This document shows, piece after piece, positions 14,858 through 24,600 of a DNA stretch of 32,427 bases. Origin of the DNA: CAZTXD01 sp964617995. GTDB lineage: Bacteria > Actinomycetota > Acidimicrobiia > Spongiisociales > ZC4RG35. A model generated the notes under the pieces. The model was given only the letters and a program-made list of their open reading frames with translations, was not told the origin of the DNA and made no database searches. The stretch is taken from assembly GCA_964617995.1 (NCBI GenBank), contig CAZTXD010000026.1, positions 1 to 32,427 on the forward strand, in the 5' to 3' direction. A program made the position numbers and the translations under genes. Every line of letters starts with the position of its first letter. Within the stretch, counting starts at the first letter, position 1.

Positions 14858-17800
14858 ATGGAGTTCCGGCTGCTCGGGCCGGTGGAGGTGATTCGAGGGG
14901 ACCGATCGGTTCCGCTGGGAGGACCGAGGCAGCGGGCGGTACTGGCCCACCTGTTGCTACGGGCAAACGACATCGTCCCCACCGATCGCCTCATCGACCA
15001 GATCTGGGGGGAGGAGCCTCCAGAGGCCGCCCGCAACGCCCTGCAGAGCTACGTCTCCCGTCTGCGTAGCGCCCTCGGCGACAGTGGCCGCCTCGAGCGC
15101 CGGGATCCCGGCTACGTGCTGCGGGTGGAGCCGGAAGAGGTCGACGCGCTGCGCTTCGAGGCTCAAGTCCGCCAGGCCCGGACCCTCCTCGATCCGGAGG
15201 AGCGGGTGGCCCTTCTCGATCGGGCCCTTTCCCTGTGGCGGGGCCCGCCCCTGGCCGACCTGGCCGACGAGGCCTCCCTCCGGGGGGAAGTGGCCCGGCT
15301 GGAAGAGCTGCGCACCCAGGCGGTGGAGGACCGGGTCGAGGCTCGTCTGGAAGCCGGAGCCCACACCGAGGCCATCTCCGAGCTGGAGGCGCTGGTGGAG
15401 CGGCATCCCCTACGGGAGCGCCTCTGGGGCCAGCTCATGGTGGCCTGCTATCGGAGCGGCCGCCAGGCCCAGGCGCTGAGGGCTTTCAGTCGCGCTCGGG
15501 GAGTGCTGGTGGAGGAACTAGGGGTGGAGCCCTCGGCCGAGCTCCAGGAGCTCTACGACCGGATCCTGCGCCACGACCCCGACCTGCGGGTGGCCGAGCG
15601 CCGGCTACGAGACTACCGCCTGGGGGAGCTCATCGGGGAAGGCACCTTCGGGCGGGTCCACCGGGCGAAGGAGCCCCAACTCGGGCGAGAGGTAGCGGTG
15701 AAAGTGATCCGTCCCGACCTGGCCGATCGGGCCGGGTTCATCCGCCGCTTCGAGGCCGAAGCCCAGCTGGTGGCCCGCCTGGAGCACCCCCATATCGTCC
15801 CCCTGTACGACTACTGGCGAGAGCCCGGTGCGGCCTATCTGGTGATGCGGCTACTGCGGGGGGGAAACCTCCGGCGGGTGCTCGACGGGGGTGGGGTGGC
15901 CGCCGGCGAGCCCGGGCGTATGGTGGACCAGATAGGGGCGGCCCTGGCCTTCGCCCACCGTCAGGGAGTGGTCCACCTAGACGTCAAGCCGGAGAACGTG
16001 CTCCTCGATGAGGAGGGCAACGCCTACCTGTCGGACTTCGGCATCGCCCGCCCGGCCGGTGGCCCGGCGGTCAGTCCCCCCGAAAAGCGGTCTTCCCCTT
16101 ACCTGGCCCCGGAACAGCTGCGGGGGGAGGCACCTGGGCCGCACACCGACGTCTACAGCCTGGGGATGGTGGCCGCCGAGCTGTTCGGGCTGAGCAACAA
16201 CGGCGAGCACGAGCCCGGCGACGGAGTTGGCCGGGTGATCCGGGTGGCTACCGCCCCCGACCCGGCCGACCGCTATCCCGACGGCCTGGTTCTTCTCGAG
16301 GCGTTCCGCCAGGCGGTCGGTCGGGCCCCGGCGCCCTCCGGCCCCGAGCCGAGGAATCCCTACAAGGGGCTGCTCCCTTTCAGCGAAGCCGACGCCGGGG
16401 ACTTCTTCGGCCGGGAGGAGCTGGTGGACCGCCTGCTGGACCGCCTCCGGGACCCCGCCGACCGGTTCCTGGTGGTGGTGGGCCCCTCGGGGAGCGGCAA
16501 ATCGTCGGTGGTGCGGGCCGGGCTGATCCCGGCGCTTCGGCGGGGGGAGCTGCCTGGGTCGGAAGGCTGGCTGGTGGCCGAGATGGTGCCCGGCCCCCGG
16601 CCCCTGGCAGAGCTGGAGGAGGCCATGAACCGGGTGGGGGTGGGCTCGACCGAGGGACTGGCCGAACACCTGCTGGCCGGCGAAGGCTTGGCCGATCTCC
16701 TGGAGCGGGTCCTCCCACCGGATTCTGTCCTCCTCTTGGTGGTGGACCAGTTCGAGGAGGCCTTCGCCTTGGTGGAAGAGGCGACTCACCGGGACGCCTT
16801 CCTCGACGGGTTGGTGTCGGCGGCGGGTGACCAGCGGGGTCGGCTGCGGGTGGTGGCCACCCTCCGTGCCGACTTCTACGACCACCCCCTCCGCCGCCGA
16901 GGGTTGGCCGACTTGGTCCGCGTGGGCACGGAGGCGGTCACCCCTCTGGAGCCGCATCAACTGGAGGACGCGGTAGGCCTCCCCGCCTCCCGGGTGGGAG
17001 TGGACGTCGCCCCCCAGTTGGTCACGATGATCGTCGACGAGGTGGCCGATCAACCGGGTGCCCTCCCATTGCTGCAATACACCCTCACCGAGCTGTTCCA
17101 CCGCAGGAAGGACAACCATCTCACCGTCGACGCCTACCGGGAGGTAGGAGGCGTCCGGGGCGCCCTGGTGCGGCGGGCGGAGGACATCTACGGGCGGCTC
17201 GATCTCCCCGGACAGGAGGCGGCCCGCCAGCTCTTTCTGCGCCTGGTGGCCCTCGGGGAGGGCACAGGCGACACCCGCCGCCGGGTCCGTCTGGCGGAGG
17301 TCCAGTCGATGCCGGGCGACGGCCAGGCGATGGAGAGCGTATTGGACCACTTCGGGCGCCACCGGCTCCTCTCCTTCGACCGGGATCCCGCCAGCCGGGC
17401 CCCGACCGTCGAGGTGGCCCACGAGGCGCTGCTCACCGAGTGGGGGCGCCTGCTGGGCTGGATCGACGGGGCACGGGAGGACCTGCGCACGCAGCGTCGC
17501 CTGGCGGCTGCCGCCGCCGAATGGGCTGGGTCCGCCCGGGATCCCAGCTTCCTGCTGCGCGGGTCCCGTTTGACCCAGTTCCAGTCGTGGGCACCCTCCT
17601 CTCAGCTGGCGCTGAGCGAGGAGGAGCGGGCCTTTCTGGAGGCGAGCAGCGCCGCCCGGGAGGCGGAGGCGGCCGAGGAGCGGCAGAGGCTTGTGCGGGA
17701 GGCGGCTCTGGAGCGCCGCTCGGTGCGGCGGCTGCGGCAGCTGGTGGCCGTGCTGGCGGCGGCCACCGTGGTGGCGGTGGGCCTCACGCTCTTCGCCTTC

Positions 17801-19816
17801 GCTCAGCAGCAGCGGGCTGACCGGGAGACGCGGATCGCCACCGCCCGCGAGCTCTCCTCGGCGGCGACGGCCAATCTGGAGGTCGACCCGGAGCGGGCCA
17901 TCCTCCTCGCCCTGGAGGCGGTTGAGGCCACCCGAGTCGACGAGGGGGGCACTCTCAAAGAGGCGGTGGGGGCGCTCCACCAGGCGGTGCTGGCCAGCCG
18001 GGTGGTGATGGGGGTTCCGGGGAACTTCCCAACCGCTTTCGATCCGGATGGTGATCTGCTGGCCACCTCGGGTGAGGACGGGGTGATCCGCCTGTGGGCG
18101 GTGCCGGGCGGTGAGCCGGCCGGGACCCTCGAGGGTCACAGTAGCCAAGTCATTCAGGTCGAATTCATCCCTGATGGCCGTGGGCTGGTCAGCACCAGCG
18201 TCGACGGGACCGCCCGGCGCTGGGATCTTGGCAGCCGAAGCGAGGTGTGCCGTTTCGTGGGACATGCTGATGCGGTGTTCAGCATGTCGCTGAGCCTTGA
18301 TGGCCGGCTGCTTGCCACCCGCGGTCACGATGACACAGTGAGGATCTGGAACGCCCAGAGCTGCGAGGAGCGCCTCCTCCTCGACTACTCCGCCCTCGGG
18401 ATGCATTTTCATCCCGATGGAGACAGGCTGGCCTTCGCCGGCTGGGACACCGAGGCGGTGGTGGTCGACGTCGAGACCGGCGAGGAGCTCCTCAGGGCCG
18501 GGTCGGGGCCGCGAGATGTCCGCTTCAGCCCCGACGGGTCGCTTCTGGCTATCGCTCAAGGCGACTCCCAGACTTTGGTGGTCAATGCGGATTCAGGTGA
18601 GCCTCTGTTGGTGCTCGGCGGACACGAGGGCAACGTCGAGACGGTCGACTTCAGCCCGGACGGGTTGCTGATCGCCACCGGTGGGCAGGACGGCACGGTA
18701 CGGGTGTGGGAGGCCAACTCGGGCGATACCCGGCTGGTGTTGAGCGGCACCAGCAGCAATGTGGAGCACGTCACCTTCGATCCCTCCGGGAGACTGCTGG
18801 CCGCCGGGGGCACGTCGGGCGTGGTGCTGGTCTGGGACATCACCCCCACCGCCTCGCGAGAGGTCCTCACCATCCCCGCCGGGACGGGGCCCGTGTTCAC
18901 CGCCTCCTACAGCCCGGACGGCACCCGTCTGGCTACCTCCACCGGCGAAGGGCTGGTCGCGGTGTGGCGGACCGACACCGGTGAGCTCGTCACCCGGCTC
19001 GGGAGAGCCGGCCATTTGCCGATGGGGGTGTGGTGGATGCCCGACGGAAACCTGATCACCTCCGAGCCGGTGTTCGAGGGCGTCATGACCCTCTGGGATG
19101 GCTCCGGTGCGGTACTGGGAGAGATCCCGGACGACAGCTTTTCGGTAGGAGTCCACCCGTCTGGCTTCCTTCTGGCGACTGGCGGCGAGGCTGGGCTAGT
19201 TCGGGTGTGGGATGTAAACGGCGATCTGCAAGCCGAGCGCCACCCCGGATTGGGGGCTGTCAACGAAGTCGCCTGGAGCTCCAACGGTCGGCTCGTGGCC
19301 GCCGCTACTCAGGCAGATGCCGTGTGGCTATGGGATCCGGAGTCGGACGAGACCATCACCCTGCGCGGCCATGACAACGTGGTCAACGCCCTCGCCTGGC
19401 ACCCCGACGGGAGCAGTCTGGCCTCGGCGGGAGAGGACGGGACCATCCACATCTGGCCGACCGCCGAGCCCGGCGACCCCCTGGTCATTAGCGGGCACCC
19501 CGCCACAGTCCTGGACCTGGCCTGGAGCTTCGACGGGACTCTGCTGGCCAGCGCCAGCTTCGATCGCACCATCCGACTCTGGGATCCCAAGTCGGGCGAC
19601 GAGTTGCTTGTCATCCCGGTGGGAAGGGTGGTCGGGGCGGTATCGATCTCGCCCGACAGGCGCCACCTGGTGGCGGGAGGAGAGGACGGGCTAGTACGGG
19701 TCCTGGCACTCGACGTTGCCGAGCTGATAGGGATAGCTAACAACCGGGTGACCCGGACGCTCACCGACGAGGAGTGCCGCACCTACCTGCACCTGGAGTC
19801 ATGCCCGGATGGGTGA
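14858..19816 (+). CDS. BTAD-Ser/Thr kinase-nSTAND1-WD40 fusion protein
   Basis: A 1652-residue protein. Domains in order: OmpR-like winged helix (1-92) and BTAD helical repeats (97-242), as in SARP activators; a protein kinase (253-485) with GEGTFGRV, Lys282, HLDVKPEN (Asp375) and DFG (Asp393); an nSTAND1-type NTPase (~500-880) with NPYKGLLPF, FFGREE, Walker A GPSGSGKS (542-549) and Walker B LLLVVDQFEE (Asp630); a membrane segment near 961-983; then a dozen or so WD40-like units, for example GHDNVVNALAWHPDGSSLAS. It ends ECRTYLHLESCP, shared with the protein at 21627. The start is ATG 14858, where SARP domains begin. The kinase has HLD instead of HRD but keeps the catalytic Asp. It probably couples a signal sensed by WD40/STAND to phosphorylation and transcription; the signal is unknown. 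Confidence 0.9.
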   Translation: MEFRLLGPVEVIRGDRSVPLGGPRQRAVLAHLLLRANDIVPTDRLIDQIWGEEPPEAARNALQSYVSRLRSALGDSGRLERRDPGYVLRVEPEEVDALRFEAQVRQARTLLDPEERVALLDRALSLWRGPPLADLADEASLRGEVARLEELRTQAVEDRVEARLEAGAHTEAISELEALVERHPLRERLWGQLMVACYRSGRQAQALRAFSRARGVLVEELGVEPSAELQELYDRILRHDPDLRVAERRLRDYRLGELIGEGTFGRVHRAKEPQLGREVAVKVIRPDLADRAGFIRRFEAEAQLVARLEHPHIVPLYDYWREPGAAYLVMRLLRGGNLRRVLDGGGVAAGEPGRMVDQIGAALAFAHRQGVVHLDVKPENVLLDEEGNAYLSDFGIARPAGGPAVSPPEKRSSPYLAPEQLRGEAPGPHTDVYSLGMVAAELFGLSNNGEHEPGDGVGRVIRVATAPDPADRYPDGLVLLEAFRQAVGRAPAPSGPEPRNPYKGLLPFSEADAGDFFGREELVDRLLDRLRDPADRFLVVVGPSGSGKSSVVRAGLIPALRRGELPGSEGWLVAEMVPGPRPLAELEEAMNRVGVGSTEGLAEHLLAGEGLADLLERVLPPDSVLLLVVDQFEEAFALVEEATHRDAFLDGLVSAAGDQRGRLRVVATLRADFYDHPLRRRGLADLVRVGTEAVTPLEPHQLEDAVGLPASRVGVDVAPQLVTMIVDEVADQPGALPLLQYTLTELFHRRKDNHLTVDAYREVGGVRGALVRRAEDIYGRLDLPGQEAARQLFLRLVALGEGTGDTRRRVRLAEVQSMPGDGQAMESVLDHFGRHRLLSFDRDPASRAPTVEVAHEALLTEWGRLLGWIDGAREDLRTQRRLAAAAAEWAGSARDPSFLLRGSRLTQFQSWAPSSQLALSEEERAFLEASSAAREAEAAEERQRLVREAALERRSVRRLRQLVAVLAAATVVAVGLTLFAFAQQQRADRETRIATARELSSAATANLEVDPERAILLALEAVEATRVDEGGTLKEAVGALHQAVLASRVVMGVPGNFPTAFDPDGDLLATSGEDGVIRLWAVPGGEPAGTLEGHSSQVIQVEFIPDGRGLVSTSVDGTARRWDLGSRSEVCRFVGHADAVFSMSLSLDGRLLATRGHDDTVRIWNAQSCEERLLLDYSALGMHFHPDGDRLAFAGWDTEAVVVDVETGEELLRAGSGPRDVRFSPDGSLLAIAQGDSQTLVVNADSGEPLLVLGGHEGNVETVDFSPDGLLIATGGQDGTVRVWEANSGDTRLVLSGTSSNVEHVTFDPSGRLLAAGGTSGVVLVWDITPTASREVLTIPAGTGPVFTASYSPDGTRLATSTGEGLVAVWRTDTGELVTRLGRAGHLPMGVWWMPDGNLITSEPVFEGVMTLWDGSGAVLGEIPDDSFSVGVHPSGFLLATGGEAGLVRVWDVNGDLQAERHPGLGAVNEVAWSSNGRLVAAATQADAVWLWDPESDETITLRGHDNVVNALAWHPDGSSLASAGEDGTIHIWPTAEPGDPLVISGHPATVLDLAWSFDGTLLASASFDRTIRLWDPKSGDELLVIPVGRVVGAVSISPDRRHLVAGGEDGLVRVLALDVAELIGIANNRVTRTLTDEECRTYLHLESCPDG

Positions 19817-19904
19817 ACCCAAGCGTTCCGCGACCGTGACTCAGATCGCGCCATGGGTCGGATACATCTCATGGTTAGGTTCCTGTCTCAGTCTCCAAAG
19901 AGGC

Positions 19905-20231
19905 TCAATCGGTGGTGTTCCAAGTGTCTGCTGCCGGGTCGAAGATCCACGTCGCTGCCGACCGGTTCTCCCAGTCGCTACCCGAGCCGCCACCGAAGAA
20001 CACGATGGTCCCGTCAGCCGGGTTGTAGGCCATGGCACGCCTTTCCTCGGGCCTCCGGCGCCACCTGTGTGGGTAGCTCAGTCCAGGTGTTGCTGTTGTA
20101 GTCGAAGGCCCAGGTATCCCCAAGGGCTTCGTAGTTCGGCTCGATCAGAATCCGCGCTGCATTGCCAACGGGTCGGGTACCTCCAGCGCGCGGCCCGCGG
20201 GAAGGCCCCCAGAAACACACGGGTTCGCTCA
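19905..20231 (-). pseudogene. decayed kelch-repeat tail
   Basis: Downstream of the kelch lipoprotein's stop, the minus strand still encodes kelch units, but in broken frames. One frame gives GDTWAFDYNSNTWTELPTQV. After a frameshift around 20050 another gives RAMAYNPADGTIVFFGG and ATWIFDPAADTWN, ending TGA at 19905-19907. These match the intact units just upstream (RGKHGMAYNPSDGKIVLFGG, ETWIFDPTNSTW). Either the lipoprotein once had one or two more repeats, or this is the end of a second copy. The 88 bp between this and the BTAD stop show no feature. Confidence 0.7.
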
Positions 20232-21383
20232 TCATGGTGTCTGAGTCCATGTGCTGTTGGTGGGATCGAAGATCCATGTTTCGGCTGGCAGCGCTTCCCA
20301 TTTCGGGCCGCCGCCCACGATGGTGGCGCCACCGAAGAGGACGATCTTTCCGTCGCTTGGGTTGTAGGCCATCCCATGTTTACCTCTCGGGGAGGGGCCC
20401 ACGGCGGTGGTCAATTCGGTCCACGTGTTGGTCTTACAGTCGTATGTCCAGGTGTCAGCGATCGACTCTGGGTAGGGCTGTCCGCCGAACAGGATCAGCC
20501 GCTCCGACGCAGGGTCGTAAGCCATGGCCGCATATGCGCGCGCGGATGGGCTGACTGCAGGTTTTAGGTCGGTCCAGGTGTTGGTGTTGTGGTCGTAGGC
20601 CCAAGTTTCGGCTGATGTCTCGTCCGAGCTTGCAGATGTGAAGCCCCCAAAGATGATCACCCGATCACAGCTTGGGTGGTAGGCGATGGCGGGGAACCAC
20701 CGTTTGGGCATGGCGTTGGCAGGTTGCATATCGGTCCAGGTATCGGATTCATAGTCGTAGGCCCAGGTAGCCGTGTCCGGTGTGGGGGATGGATCCGGAG
20801 GGCCGACCAAGATCGTCATCTCCGATTCGGAGTCGTACACGAGGTGTGGCGCCCACATCCCGTCGGGTACGAACTCGGCTGATCTCTGCTCCCAGTGCAC
20901 CGCCTCTGGGTCGAATGCCCACAGTTGGGGAGCGACCACTCGCCAGTCGGCCTCGAAGAAGACGTAGGCGAGCACACGTCGCGACTGGGTGTCATAGGCG
21001 ATCGTGTCTCCAGCCAGTGGAGCCCCGGCGACATTGGCCCATCCGTCGTCGGGACCCCCAAGAATCCACGCATCGAGAAGGGGTGTCCCATCTCCGTCGG
21101 GTCGGGGCGGCGTGCTGAAGCCTCCGAAGAGCATGACGCCCACATCGTCGAGCGTGGTCATCGCCAGGTAGCCGCGAGCGACCGGACTCGACTGCGCGCT
21201 CACGATTGTCGAAGGGGTCGACGTCGTAAATGGTGCTGAGGTAGCGGTTGTGGATGGTGGCGAGGTAGCGCCCGTGGCTGGCGTATCAGTCGATTCGCCG
21301 GTCCCACAGGACGCCAGCATGATCGTCAGAGCGAAGCCAGCCGCCAGGAGGCCGATTCTTCTCGAGTTGCTGATCGGTTTCAC
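20232..21383 (-). CDS. kelch-repeat lipoprotein
   Basis: A 383-residue lipoprotein. It begins MKPISNSRRIGLLAAGFALT and has a lipobox IMLASC with Cys26 as the likely lipid-modified residue. A Ser/Thr/Pro-rich linker follows, then about six kelch units (for example WFPAIAYHPSCDRVIIFGG, ETWAYDHNTNTWTDLKP, RAYAAMAYDPASERLILFGG, DTWTYDCKTNTWTEL), which would form a beta-propeller outside the membrane. The GTG start at 21383 is set by GGAGAAGGGA just upstream. The last repeat ends abruptly at a stop and more kelch sequence follows out of frame. It is divergent from the second giant BTAD gene and may be its external binding partner, which is inference. Confidence 0.85.
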   Translation of the reverse strand: MKPISNSRRIGLLAAGFALTIMLASCGTGESTDTPATGATSPPSTTATSAPFTTSTPSTIVSAQSSPVARGYLAMTTLDDVGVMLFGGFSTPPRPDGDGTPLLDAWILGGPDDGWANVAGAPLAGDTIAYDTQSRRVLAYVFFEADWRVVAPQLWAFDPEAVHWEQRSAEFVPDGMWAPHLVYDSESEMTILVGPPDPSPTPDTATWAYDYESDTWTDMQPANAMPKRWFPAIAYHPSCDRVIIFGGFTSASSDETSAETWAYDHNTNTWTDLKPAVSPSARAYAAMAYDPASERLILFGGQPYPESIADTWTYDCKTNTWTELTTAVGPSPRGKHGMAYNPSDGKIVLFGGATIVGGGPKWEALPAETWIFDPTNSTWTQTP

Positions 21384-21515
21384 AGTCCCTTCTCCTTCTC
21401 CTCCATGCTCGCCAGGGGTAAGTGCTCCAGAAGGTATGCAAAGCCCGTCGAGGGATTCACAAGAACCGATCAAGGCCGGCGTCTGCAAGGTTGGAGCCCG
21501 CCGCGTTGGGCGACC

Positions 21516-21533
21516 TTTGATGGTGTTTTGATC
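21516..21533 (+). promoter_or_regulatory. two TTTGAT repeats at 11-bp spacing
   Basis: TTTGATG (21516-21522) and TTTGATC (21527-21533) are one helical turn apart in the divergent spacer between the kelch lipoprotein and the second BTAD gene. The arrangement recalls a SARP site but has only two units and lies ~80 bp from the proposed -10, so support is weak. Confidence 0.3.
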
Positions 21534-21614
21534 GACAGCAGCGATCCTTGAGTCGTGTCTCGCGGCATTCATTTCGAGCATGAACCCACAGCGTCGACCT
21601 CAAGTGCCATTACG

Positions 21615-21620
21615 TATGCT
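21615..21620 (+). promoter_or_regulatory. candidate -10 of a leaderless BTAD transcript
   Basis: TATGCT ends 6 bp before the GTG at 21627, placing the transcript start at the start codon. As with the first BTAD gene there is no ribosome site, so both giant genes may be leaderless. Confidence 0.45.
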
Positions 21621-21626
21621 TCAGCC

Positions 21627-24600
21627 GTGGAGCTCCGTGTCCTTGGCGCGGTCGAGGTCCGCAAGGACGGGGTTCCCGCTCGCCTCGGGGGACCCAAGCA
21701 ACGGACGGTCCTGGCGCTGCTCGCCGCGGAGGTGGGTCGAGCCGTATCCGCCGATCGGCTCATCGACTCGCTGTGGGGTGGGGAAGCGCCGGCAGGTTCC
21801 AGGCACACCCTGCAGACCTACATTTCGAATCTCCGCTCCGAGCTGGGCGACGTGGTGGTCCGAGAGGGATCCGGATACCGGCTCGATCTGGACCGCAACG
21901 GGGTGGACGCGGCACGCTTCGAAGACGAGGTTGCGGCCGCGAGGACGATGCTCGTCGACCATCCGCTGGACGCCGCAGCTCGGCTCCGAGAAGCGCTGTC
22001 GCTGTGGCGTGGCCACCCCTTCGCCGATCAGGTGGGTGTGGTCATTCTCGAGGTGGAGGCGGCGCGGCTCGAGGAGTTACGTCTGAGGGCGGTGGAGGAT
22101 CGGATCGAGGCCGAGCTGGCCTTGGGCTTGCATTCCGACCTGGTTGGAGACTTGGAGGCGCTGACCGCCGAGTTTCCGCTGCGCGAGGGCTTCCGGGTTC
22201 AGCAGATGCTGGCCCTGTACCGGGCGGGCCGTCAGGCGGAGGCGTTGCGCGCCTACCAGAAGACCCGCTCCTATCTGGGAGAGGAGCTGGGGATCGAACC
22301 GTCACCGCAACTTCGGGAGTTGGAGCAGCGGATCCTGGAGCAGGATCCGTCCCTTGATGTCAGCGTCGAGCCTCAGGTGCAGAGCTTGGCCTTTCTGGTC
22401 TCGGAGGTGGAGGACTCTGCCGTTGTCGGGGAGCTTCGTGGCCCTCAGATGCGGTCGGCGTTGTCGCTGCAGGACAGGATCATCACCGAGGCGGTGGAGG
22501 AGGCGGGAGGCCAGGTATTCAACCGCGCCGACGGTGGGATATCCGCGGTGTTCCCGGACGTCACCCGAGCAGTGGCGGCCGCTCAAGCGGCGCAAGCGTC
22601 CCTGGCTTCCGCCGACTGGGGGAAGGTTCCTCAGTTCGGTGTGCGGATGGCCATCGATGTGGGAGAGGTGGAGTCTCGGGCGGGGGACTTCTTCGGACCG
22701 CCACTCAACCGATGCACGCGGTTGATGGCATCGGGTCATGGGGGCCAGGTCCTACTGTCGGCCGATGCCCATAGCGCACTGTCAGCGGGATCGAAGTCGG
22801 GCTGGCAGGCCAAGGCCCTGGGCGACTATCGGTTCAAGGGGTTGGGCCGGGTCCAGCAGGTCTTCCAGTTGGTGGTTGATGGCTTGCCTTCGGAGTTCCC
22901 CTCCTTGGTGGTCGACCGCATGCCGCATCCCCTTGCCGGCGACGGTGCTGGCCGGACCCTGCGCGGCTACGAGCTCCGGGAACAGGTGGGAGGCGGGGAT
23001 TTCGGTGTCGTGTATCGGGCGTATCAGCCGTCGGTGGGTCGGGAGGTGGCGCTCAAGACGATTCGGCCCGAGCTGGCCAGCGAGCCGGCATTTGTAAGGT
23101 TGTTCGAGGCGGAGGCGCAGTTGGTCGCCGCTCTGGAGCATCCGCATATCGTCTCCCTCTACGACTTCTGGAGGGACCCCGACGGTGCCTACCTGGTGAT
23201 GCGTTGGATGCGGGGCGGGTCGCTCCGCCAGGCACTCGACCGCGGGCCCTGGAACGCCGAGCCCGCTCTGCGGCTGCTCAATCAGGTCGGCGGTGCTCTC
23301 GCCTACGCGCATCGTCAGGGGGTGGTGCATCGAGACTTGAAGCCCTCGAACGTGCTGCTCGACGAGGAGGGAAACGGGTATCTGTCCGACTTTGGGATCG
23401 CGCACCGCTTGGTGGATGCCTCAGCGAGCGCCAGACCGCAAACATCCTCTCCCGCCTATCTGGCGCCGGAGGAGCTGCGTGGGGAGCCGCTTCGTCTCAC
23501 CTCCGACATCTACGCCCTGGGCCTGATGACTTTCGAGCTGGTCTCGGGTCGTAGTCCTCCGATGGACGGCTCGCTCCCTTCCATCAGTGGCCTGCGGCCG
23601 GAGATCCCGGGCGAGGTTGACGAGGTTGTGGCACGGGCCACCCGGGAAGACTCCGAGTCCCGATTCCCCTCCGTGGAGTCGTTCCTGACTGCCCTGTCCC
23701 AGGCGTTGGGCGAGCCGGTGGAGGTGGAGCAGATTGGCCTCACCCCGACCCGGAACCCCTACAAGGGGCTGCACGCTTTTGGGGAGAGAGACGCCCAGGA
23801 CTTCTTCGGTCGCGACTCGGTGGTAGCCGAGGTGGTCGAGACGGTGGCGGATCATGCGCTGGTGGCGGTGGTGGGTCCGTCGGGGATCGGCAAGTCTTCG
23901 GTGGTGAGGGCAGGCGTGATCCCCGCGCTGCGGGCGGGGGCGCTCCCCGGGTCCCGGGAGTGGCTGGTGACCGACATGTTCCCCGGCTCCTATCCGTTCG
24001 AGGAGCTGGAGTCGGCTCTGCTCCGGGTGGCGGTGGAGCGTCCACCTTCCCTTGCCGAAGAGCTCCGTAGGGATCCGTTGGGGCTGGTACGGATGAGCAA
24101 ACAGTTACTTCCTCCCTACACCCCCCTGCTACTGCTCATCGACCAGTTCGAGGAGCTGTTCACGCTCACCTTGGACGAGGAGACCCGCGCCCTCTTCCTG
24201 GAAGCCCTTGCCACCCTGGTGTCCGATCAACGGTCCCGTGTGCGGGTGGTCCTCACTCTCCGGGCCGACTTCTTCGACCGACCGCTCCGGTATCCCCGGT
24301 TTGGTGAGCTACTGCGAGACGGGATGGTTGCAGTTACCGCTCCTGGGGAGGACGACCTGGCTCAAGCGGTGAAGAGACCGGCAGAGGGGATGGGGATGCG
24401 ATTCGAGCCGGGTCTGGTCTCCCGGATCGTTGCTGAGGTGGAGGAGCAGCCGGGAGCGCTGCCGCTGCTCCAGTACGCCTTGACCGAGCTGTTCGGCTCC
24501 CGCACCTCAGATCTGATGACGGTCCCCGGCTATCGGGCGACCGGCGGAGTGTTGGGTGCCTTGGCGACCAGGGCCGAGGAGCTATACGGGCAGTTGGACA

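Noticed and set aside
15977..18559. 860-codon open frame on the minus strand
   Set aside because: It is entirely antisense to the kinase, NTPase and WD40 parts of the first giant protein; no domain is recognisable and its length reflects high G+C codon use.
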